The notes below the pieces were generated by a model, which saw only the letters and a program-made list of their open reading frames with translations, searched no databases and had not been told where the DNA came from. From Amycolatopsis nigrescens CSC17Ta-90 (lineage in GTDB: Bacteria > Actinomycetota > Actinomycetes > Mycobacteriales > Pseudonocardiaceae), in assembly GCF_000384315.1 (NCBI RefSeq), contig NZ_ARVW01000001.1, positions 1,807,746 to 1,871,745 of the forward strand: a DNA stretch of 64,000 nt, read 5' to 3'. A program made the position numbers and the translations under genes. Shown in pieces: positions 58,093 to 64,000 of this stretch. Within the stretch, counting starts at the first letter, position 1. The number at the start of each line of letters is the position of its first letter.

Positions 58093-59755
58093 CGCCGGCC
58101 ACCGCCCGCCCGCTCTCGACCAGTGCCCGTGGCCCCTGGAGGGTCAGCGTGCGGTCCGCTTCCCGCAGCACCGCCTCCCGGTGCGTCACGAAGACCACGG
58201 CCAACTCCCGCCCGGCCCAGGAACGCAGGCCGGTCAACATCTCCCGCTCGGTGTCGGTGTCCACGGCCGAGGTCACGTCGTCGAGCACCAGCACGTCGCC
58301 CCCGGCGAGCAGTCCCCTGGCCAGCGCGACCCGTTGCAGCTGCCCGCCGGAGAGGGTGGCCCCGCGCTCGCCGACCGCGGTCCGGTAGCCGTCCGCCAGC
58401 GCCTCGATCTCGTCGTGCACGGCAGCCACCCGGCAGGCCGCGCGCAGCCGGCCCGGGTCGACGGCCGGGTGCCCGAGCGTCAGGTTCTCCGCGATGGTGC
58501 CGGAAAGCATGGTCGGACGCTGCGGCACGAAGACGATCCGGCGGCGGACTTCGGCCAGCGCGGCCGTTCTCAGGTCCACCCCGCCGAACCGGATGTCGCC
58601 GCGCGCCGGGTCTTCGAGCCGGCAGAGGAACCGCGCCAGGCTCGACTTCCCGGACCCCATCGGCCCGGTGATCGCGACGAACTCGCCGGGCTCGATCGTG
58701 AGGTCCACCTCGCCGGTCCGCACCGGCACCGAGCGCACCTCCAGCACCGCCCGCCGCGGCAGCGCGACCGGCCCAGTGGGCTCAGCGGGATCGGTCACCG
58801 TGGGCTCGGTCCGCAGCACTTCGGTGATCCGGCCGGCCGCGGTGACCGCCTGGATGAGCTGGTTGATCCGGGTGGTGAGCATGGTGACCCAGCCCGACAG
58901 CATGGTCATCCAGCTGGTGAAGGCGACCAGGCCGCCGATGGTGAGCTGCCCGGCCAGCACCGCCGAACCGCCGACGGCGAGACCGACCGCCACCCCGGCC
59001 GCCGGGATGAACGGCGACTGCGAAGTCCAGTTGGCCGCCACCCTGGCCACGGTGAAGGTGTGCCCGGTGACGGCTTCGCTGCGGCGGTGGTGCCGTTCGA
59101 GCAGCACCCGCTCGGCGCCGAGGCCGCGCATCGCGGTACTGCCGGAGAGCAGGTCCTCCACCGCGTCCGCGCGCTGCCCGTGCGCGGTGGACAGCGCGCC
59201 GTTGACCCGGCCGAACCACTTGGGGTAGAGCACGCTGGCCAGCACGATCAGCGGCACCACGGCCAATCCGACCGCGGCGAGCAGCGGGTCCAGCAGCGCG
59301 ATCGCCACGATGATCGCGGCGAACCCGCACAGCCCGGACACCAGCGAAGCGACCCCGGCGAGCCAGTTGCGCACCACGTCCACGTCGCGGGTACCGCGGG
59401 TGGCCAGGTCGCCGTGCCCGAACCGGCCGGCGGCCGCCCTGTCCAGGGTGAGCAGATGCGCCAGCAGCCTGCCGCGCAGCCGGTTGGCCACCGAGGTGGA
59501 GTAGGACACCGCCGACCACAGCATGCCCATCAGCCCGAGCACGGACACCAGGGTCACCGTCACGATGACCACCGCCCAGACGACCAGCGCGCCCCGGTCA
59601 CCCGCGACCACTCCGGCGTCCAGGCCGCGCTTGACGAACTCGGGCAGCGCGATGGAGCAGGCCTGGAACACCACCCCGGCCAGCACGGACCACAGCACCG
59701 ACGGCCAGTGCGCCCGCAGGCTCCAGGCGAGCAGCGCGAGATCGGGGCGTTTCAC
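58085..59755 (-). CDS. ABC transporter, exporter-fold half, siderophore-linked (subunit 1)
   Basis: A 556-residue half transporter with six helices and an ATPase domain. Walker A is ITGPMGSGKSSLAR; the signature is ATLSGGQLQRVALARG, canonical; Walker B is VLVLDDVTSAVD, with Asp where the catalytic Glu should be; the switch His is in VFVTHREAV. In the heterodimer the Asp Walker B and the partner's altered LSAGE signature fall in the same composite site, leaving the other site canonical. GTG 59755 begins directly beside the stop of the binding protein gene. Probable role: uptake of a ferric siderophore. Confidence 0.88.
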   Translation of the reverse strand: MKRPDLALLAWSLRAHWPSVLWSVLAGVVFQACSIALPEFVKRGLDAGVVAGDRGALVVWAVVIVTVTLVSVLGLMGMLWSAVSYSTSVANRLRGRLLAHLLTLDRAAAGRFGHGDLATRGTRDVDVVRNWLAGVASLVSGLCGFAAIIVAIALLDPLLAAVGLAVVPLIVLASVLYPKWFGRVNGALSTAHGQRADAVEDLLSGSTAMRGLGAERVLLERHHRRSEAVTGHTFTVARVAANWTSQSPFIPAAGVAVGLAVGGSAVLAGQLTIGGLVAFTSWMTMLSGWVTMLTTRINQLIQAVTAAGRITEVLRTEPTVTDPAEPTGPVALPRRAVLEVRSVPVRTGEVDLTIEPGEFVAITGPMGSGKSSLARFLCRLEDPARGDIRFGGVDLRTAALAEVRRRIVFVPQRPTMLSGTIAENLTLGHPAVDPGRLRAACRVAAVHDEIEALADGYRTAVGERGATLSGGQLQRVALARGLLAGGDVLVLDDVTSAVDTDTEREMLTGLRSWAGRELAVVFVTHREAVLREADRTLTLQGPRALVESGRAVAGDG

Positions 59756-60721
59756 TTACAGCCCCTCGAGAACGGCTTCCACGTCACCGAGCGCGTCGAT
59801 GCCGAGCCGGTAGGAGGCCACGCTGTAGTTCGGCATCGGCAGCACCTTGCCGGCCTTGACCGCGGGCAGGTCGCGGAAGGTGGACTGGTTCAGCACGTCC
59901 TGCACCGGCTGGCGCGGCTGGCCGGCGTAGGTCACCGGGTAGAGGATCACGTCGCAGTCGGCGAGCACGTTGAGCTGCTCGTAGGAGTACTGCTGGCCGT
60001 TCTTGGTCTGCCCGGCCGCGGCCTGGCCGAACTGGACGCCGGCGTCGGCGAGCACCCCGCCGAACGCGGAGCCGGCGAAGTTCAGCGTCCAGGTCCCGGT
60101 GTTGTTGCCCTGGGACACGTACGCCCATTTCGTCCGGCCGAGCTTTTCGGCGTGCTTCTGCTTGATCCCGGCGGCCTTGCCGTTGTACTCGTCGCGCAGC
60201 CGGTTCCCTTCGGCTTCCTTGCCGACGATCGGGGCGAGCCGGTCCGCACCCTCCTTCCAGAACTTGGCCTGGCTGTCGGAGAGCAGCACGACGGTGGAGG
60301 TGACCACCTTGAGCTGGTCGTAGACCGGCTGCATCCTGGCCAGTCCGGACACATAACCCATGGACACCACCAGATCTGGCGCCAGCGTCGCGATCTGCTG
60401 CACGTTCGGCTGGCCGTTCGGGCCGATTTTGGTCACCTGCAACAGGTTCCGGTACATCGGCGGCACCAGTTCCTCGGTGTACTCGCAGACCCCGACCGGG
60501 GTGATGCCCAGGTCCTGCAGGATGAACGCGGGATAGAAGTCCGCGGAGACCACCCGCTGGGGGTTCAGCGGCACCTCGACCTCGCCGAGGTCGGTGGCCA
60601 CCTTTTTGGTCTGCGCCCCGGACTCCTGCTGGCCACCGGTGTTGGTGCCGCAGGCGGTCAGTCCCAGCGCCAGCGCCCCGGCCAGCAGCGAACGTCGACT
60701 CAGGTCGTGCTTCAAGGCCAC
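59756..60721 (-). CDS. Ferric-siderophore-binding lipoprotein (FepB-like)
   Basis: A 321-residue periplasmic-binding-type lipoprotein. The signal peptide ends at the lipobox LTACGTN. The binding domain has PQRVVSADFYPAFILQDLGI, the typical strand at the start of type III siderophore-binding proteins, NVQQIATLAPDLVVSMGYVS and the C-terminal VLNQSTFRDLPAVKAGKVLP. It captures ferric siderophore for the ABC pair that follows. GTG 60721 has AGGAG five bases upstream; the frame open further upstream includes the iron box and is not translated. Transcription should rise in iron starvation. Confidence 0.92.
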   Translation of the reverse strand: MALKHDLSRRSLLAGALALGLTACGTNTGGQQESGAQTKKVATDLGEVEVPLNPQRVVSADFYPAFILQDLGITPVGVCEYTEELVPPMYRNLLQVTKIGPNGQPNVQQIATLAPDLVVSMGYVSGLARMQPVYDQLKVVTSTVVLLSDSQAKFWKEGADRLAPIVGKEAEGNRLRDEYNGKAAGIKQKHAEKLGRTKWAYVSQGNNTGTWTLNFAGSAFGGVLADAGVQFGQAAAGQTKNGQQYSYEQLNVLADCDVILYPVTYAGQPRQPVQDVLNQSTFRDLPAVKAGKVLPMPNYSVASYRLGIDALGDVEAVLEGL

Positions 60722-60785
60722 GGTTACTCCTGCTCCGGCCCTGCCGGGCCCTGCGAACGGACGGATGAACGAAACCCCAGGGATG

Positions 60786-60804
60786 TAAAGCAAGCCTTAC
60801 CTAA
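60786..60804 (-). promoter_or_regulatory. Iron box (IdeR/DmdR1-type)
   Basis: On the minus strand TTAGGTAAGGCTTGCTTTA matches the 19-base consensus TTAGGTTAGGCTAACCTAA at 14 positions, with the full first half TTAGGT. It is centred about 74 bases upstream of the binding-protein GTG, in the only space between this gene and the NRPS gene. In actinomycetes DtxR-family repressors bind such boxes with Fe(II) and shut off siderophore genes. Confidence 0.85.
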
Positions 60805-60824
60805 CAGTAGCGCGAGTCCCGGTG

Positions 60825-63800
60825 TCAATCCGCACCGCCCCGAGCGGCGGCGGCGAACAACTCGGCCAATTCGTCGAGCAGTTCCTTGGCATCGGCGGTG
60901 CTGAACAGCTCGGTGCGGAACGCGAGTCGCAGATGCAGCCGGGAGCCGGGAGTGACCCACAGGGTCAGCGGATGGTGCATGTTGTCCCAGCCGCTCGTCG
61001 CGATGACCCGCGGGCCCGCGGCATCGGGGCCGGCGCCGCGCGGGAAGTTCTCGAACACCACCAGCGTGTCGAACAACTTGGCGCATCCGGCCGCCGCCGC
61101 GATCCGGTCCGCGCCGAGGAATTGGTGCTCCAGCGTCCTCGCCTGTGCCGCCTGCAACTCGGTCAGCAGCCCGGTGAACGGGATCGTGCCGATCCCGCGC
61201 ACCCGCACCGGCACGGTGTTCACGAACAGCCCCGGCGTCTCCTCCGCGCCAGCGAGCTCGGCCGGACGACCGGAGACCATGGCGCCGAACAGCACGTCCC
61301 GGCTGCCGGTGCGGCGGGCCAGCAGCTCGCCCCATACCGCCTGCACGAGCACGTTCGCGGTGACCTCGGTGGCGCGGGCCAGCCGGTCCAGGCGCCCGGT
61401 CACCTCCTCGTCCAGCTCCAATGCCAGTTGGGCCGGCGCGGAGTCCGGCGCGGGCGCGGCGTCGGGCGCGATCAGCGTCGGGCCGGGCAGGTCCCGCAGT
61501 TCCGCCAGCCAGGCCCGTTCCGCGGCCAGGTGGTCGCGGCCGCGCAGCCAGCCGAGGAAGTCCCGGTACGGCCGCACCGCGGGCGGCTCGACGCCGCGGT
61601 AGCGGGCGAGCAGCTCACCGACCAGCAGGGCGCTGGACCAGCCGTCCAGCACCAGGTGGTGCCCGGTGAGCACGAGCCGATGCCGCGTCGCACCGGTACT
61701 GGCCAGCACGAACCTCAGCGGCGCCGGATCGTCCAGCGGCACCGGTTGCGCACGCTCGTCGAGCACCAGCCGATCCACCTCGTCTACTGTGGACAGTTCG
61801 GCGTACCGCCAGCGCACCGCAGGGTCGGGCTGCACGAGTTGCACCGCCATACCGGCCGCGGTGCGCACGAAGGCGGTCCGCAGGTTGGCATGCCGGGCGA
61901 CGAGCCCTTCGGCGGCCCGGCGCAGCCGGGCCTGGTCGAGTTCGCCTTCGAGATCGAGCACCAGCTGCACGGTGTAGACCGACCGGCCGCATTCCCCCGA
62001 TTCGGCGAGGCCGAACATGGTCCGCTGCAACGGGGTCTGCGGCCAGATGTCCGCCGTGCGCGGGTACGCGCCGATCAGCTCGTCCACTTCGGACTGAGCC
62101 AGGGCGACCAGCGGGAAGTCCGACGGACTGTGTCCACCGGCGCCCTCTTGTCCGATATGGACGGACAACGCGCGCAGGGCGTCGAACCAGCGCCGGGCCA
62201 GCTCGGCCACCTCGGCCTCGCGCAGGATGCCACCGGCGAAGGACCACTGCGCGACCAGCTCCGGGCCGCCGGCACCATCCCTGGTCAGCGCGTTCAGGTC
62301 CAGCACGTGCGGCGCGGGCATCGCCGGGTCGAGTGCGCCACCCAGCACGCCCGCCTCCGGCGCGGGCGTCCACGGCGCCTCGTCCGCCCGGCCGGCGTCG
62401 AAGCGGCCGAGGTAGTTGAACCCGATCTCCGGCCGGGGATGGCGGGCCAGGGTGTCGCGGGTGTCCGGGTTGAGGTGCCTCAGCATGCCGAAGCCGAGCC
62501 CACTGTCCGGAATGGACCTCAGGCTTTCCTTGACCCGCTTGACGATCGTGCCCAGCACCGGCCCACTGGCCAGTGCCTCGTCCAGTACTGCGTCCTCGGT
62601 CGGATGCACGTCCAGCCGGAACGGGAAGACGCTGGTGAACCAGCCGACCGTGCGGGAGAGGTCGGCACCGGGTACGGCCTGCTCCTCGCGGCCGTGTCCT
62701 TCCAGCTCGACCAGTACCGGCCCCGCCGGCCCGCCCCGGTCCCGCCGCCAGGCGGCCAGCGCCACCGCGAGACCCGCGAGCAGGACCTCGTTCACCCCCG
62801 CGTGGAAAGCGGCCGGGACCTTGGTGAGCAAGGGTTCCACGTGCTCGGCGGGAAGCGTCAAGCTGAGCTGTCCCAGCCCGGCAGCGGTGTCGGTGGCCGG
62901 GTCCAGCGCGCGGTCGCCCAGCGGGGACCGCGGGCCGTCGAGCATGCCGGTCCACAGCTCCAGCTCGGCTACCCGCTCCGGGGCCGCGGCCAGCTCGGCG
63001 AGCCGGGTCGCCCAGGTCCGGAACGAGGTGCCGGTCCGCTCCAGGACCCCGGCTTCCCAGGCTGCCGCGAGGTCCTCGCGCAGCACCCGCCAGGACACCC
63101 CGTCCACGGCGAGGTGGTGCACCGCGAGCAGCAGCCGTCCCTGTTCCACTGGCCCCGCGTCGAACCAGACTCCCCGCACCAGCACGCCCGCGGCGGGATC
63201 GAGACCGTCGAAGGCCGCCCGCGCGCCGTCGGCGAGCACGTCCCGCCGCCGCTGTTCGTCGAGGCCGCGGAAGTCGACCCTGGTCAGCACGGACTCCGCC
63301 GGCACCGAACCGGGAGGCCGGAACTCCAGGCGCCACGGGCTCCCGTGCACCCGGCCGCGCAAGGCGTCGTGGCGGTCCAGCACCGCCCGCAGCGCGGCGA
63401 TCAGCCGGGGCAGCTCGGCCCCGGCGGGGGTCCGCAGCAGCATCGACAGACTGAAGCGGTCCGGCACCGGGCCGTCCTCGGCCAGCCGCAGCAGGATCGG
63501 CGTCAGTGGCACCGGGCCGGTGCCGGCGTCCGGATCGTCCACTTCGGACGGATCGCCGATCTCGGTGGCCAGCTCGGCGATCCCGGCGACGGTCTTGCCC
63601 TCGAACACCTGCCGGGGCGTGATCCGCAGACCGGCCGCCCGTGCCCTGCTGGTGAGCTGGATGGAGATGATGCTGTCCCCGCCGAGGGAGAAGAACCCGT
63701 CCTCGGCGCCGACCTGTGCCACGCCGAGGATCTCGGCGAACAGCCCGGCCACCAGCTCTTCGCGCGGGCCGCGCGGAGCCCTGCGGTCGGCCGCCCCGGA

Positions 63801-64000
63801 GAAGTCCGGCACCGGCAGCGCCGCCCGGTCCACCTTGCCGTTCGTGGTCACCGGCAGCCGGTCCAGCGGCACCAGCGCGGCCGGCACCAGGTAGTCCGGC
63901 AGCACCTCCGCGACCCGGCGGCGCAGCTCGCCGAGGTCGAGCCGGACTCCGTCGCGGGGCACCAGATAGCCCACCAGGCGGCGGATCCCCGGCTGGTCCT
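60825..64000 (-). CDS. Siderophore-type NRPS, 3' part (A-PCP-E-C), continues past window
   Basis: The frame is open to base 64000, so only the last 1058 or so residues are visible. Domains in order: the end of an adenylation domain (LPVTTNGKVDRAALP, core A10); a carrier domain with FFSLGGDSIISIQL, the GGDS form typical before epimerases; an epimerisation domain (about residues 150-600: HHLAVDGVSWRVL, ELEGHGREEQ, TVGWFTSVFPFRL, FNYLGRF); and a terminal condensation domain (HHLVLDGWSSALLV, LFVNTVPVRV, FDTLVVFENFP). No adenylation, carrier or thioesterase domain follows the last C domain, so chain release probably uses it, as in diketopiperazine-ended hydroxamate siderophores, or another protein follows. 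Uptake genes and an iron box follow immediately. Confidence 0.92.
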   Translation of the reverse strand, partial: DQPGIRRLVGYLVPRDGVRLDLGELRRRVAEVLPDYLVPAALVPLDRLPVTTNGKVDRAALPVPDFSGAADRRAPRGPREELVAGLFAEILGVAQVGAEDGFFSLGGDSIISIQLTSRARAAGLRITPRQVFEGKTVAGIAELATEIGDPSEVDDPDAGTGPVPLTPILLRLAEDGPVPDRFSLSMLLRTPAGAELPRLIAALRAVLDRHDALRGRVHGSPWRLEFRPPGSVPAESVLTRVDFRGLDEQRRRDVLADGARAAFDGLDPAAGVLVRGVWFDAGPVEQGRLLLAVHHLAVDGVSWRVLREDLAAAWEAGVLERTGTSFRTWATRLAELAAAPERVAELELWTGMLDGPRSPLGDRALDPATDTAAGLGQLSLTLPAEHVEPLLTKVPAAFHAGVNEVLLAGLAVALAAWRRDRGGPAGPVLVELEGHGREEQAVPGADLSRTVGWFTSVFPFRLDVHPTEDAVLDEALASGPVLGTIVKRVKESLRSIPDSGLGFGMLRHLNPDTRDTLARHPRPEIGFNYLGRFDAGRADEAPWTPAPEAGVLGGALDPAMPAPHVLDLNALTRDGAGGPELVAQWSFAGGILREAEVAELARRWFDALRALSVHIGQEGAGGHSPSDFPLVALAQSEVDELIGAYPRTADIWPQTPLQRTMFGLAESGECGRSVYTVQLVLDLEGELDQARLRRAAEGLVARHANLRTAFVRTAAGMAVQLVQPDPAVRWRYAELSTVDEVDRLVLDERAQPVPLDDPAPLRFVLASTGATRHRLVLTGHHLVLDGWSSALLVGELLARYRGVEPPAVRPYRDFLGWLRGRDHLAAERAWLAELRDLPGPTLIAPDAAPAPDSAPAQLALELDEEVTGRLDRLARATEVTANVLVQAVWGELLARRTGSRDVLFGAMVSGRPAELAGAEETPGLFVNTVPVRVRGIGTIPFTGLLTELQAAQARTLEHQFLGADRIAAAAGCAKLFDTLVVFENFPRGAGPDAAGPRVIATSGWDNMHHPLTLWVTPGSRLHLRLAFRTELFSTADAKELLDELAELFAAAARGGAD

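Noticed and set aside
1..64000. tRNA or rRNA genes, integrase genes and attachment sites
   Set aside because: None was recognised on either strand; the accessory zone 47-54 kb has no visible recombinase.

Overview
The window is high-GC DNA with strong G/C bias at third codon positions, many GTG starts and 4-bp start/stop overlaps. It also carries an F420-type (Ddn-like) reductase, an XRE/DUF397 pair, a WXG-type secretion cassette and a DtxR/IdeR-type iron box. Together these point to a filamentous actinomycete, most likely Pseudonocardiaceae (Amycolatopsis-like). The genus is inference; no rRNA or tRNA gene was seen.

Layout. 1-4.2 kb: a catabolic operon (two-subunit CoA-transferase, 3-hydroxyacyl-CoA dehydrogenase, acyl-CoA dehydrogenase). 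4.6-6 kb: exported multicopper oxidase. 6-11.7 kb: a PEP-utilising phosphotransferase with an MFS pump, then a second MFS pump whose start codon lies inside a 17-bp inverted repeat. 11.7-21.7 kb: small redox and YciI proteins, several secreted proteins, an S8 protease, a GT1 glycosyltransferase and a two-DTG aspartic protease. 21.8-22.8 kb: a deletion scar joining a beheaded ABC permease to a beheaded TetR regulator. 22.9-29.7 kb: pentapeptide-repeat membrane protein, two unknown proteins, and a very large nSTAND-ATPase/WD40 gene broken by one frameshift. 29.8-34.5 kb: a nine-repeat DUF11 surface protein with a C-terminal LADTG sorting signal.

35.7-42.1 kb is the most interesting part. Six tightly overlapping genes encode an AurF-like diiron N-oxygenase, a seryl-tRNA-synthetase-like amino acid:carrier-protein ligase, an AcpS-type phosphopantetheinyl transferase, a free-standing acyl carrier protein, a MaoC hydratase and an LCMT-type methyltransferase. 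A second operon (TetR, YbfB-type MFS, PPOX flavoprotein) follows. Near-identical TetR-type operators sit in the promoters of both operons. I infer a compact NRPS-free pathway that loads an amino acid on a carrier protein, oxidises it (probably at nitrogen), modifies and exports it.

42.2-51.3 kb: secreted hydrolase, P450 with a divergent TetR, secreted small proteins and a lectin, a lipoprotein, then an accessory zone with an XRE/DUF397 regulatory pair, a decayed copy of that pair, a frameshifted remnant, and a run of very small overlapping genes. 51.6-54.1 kb: a type VII secretion cassette ending in a WXG-headed toxin-like protein with an atypical C-terminal half and an overlapping membrane protein. 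54.2-64 kb: VOC and SDR enzymes, then an iron-siderophore locus (methyltransferase, heterodimeric exporter-fold ABC pair, iron-regulated binding lipoprotein, and the 3' end of an NRPS with A-PCP-E-C order running off the right edge).
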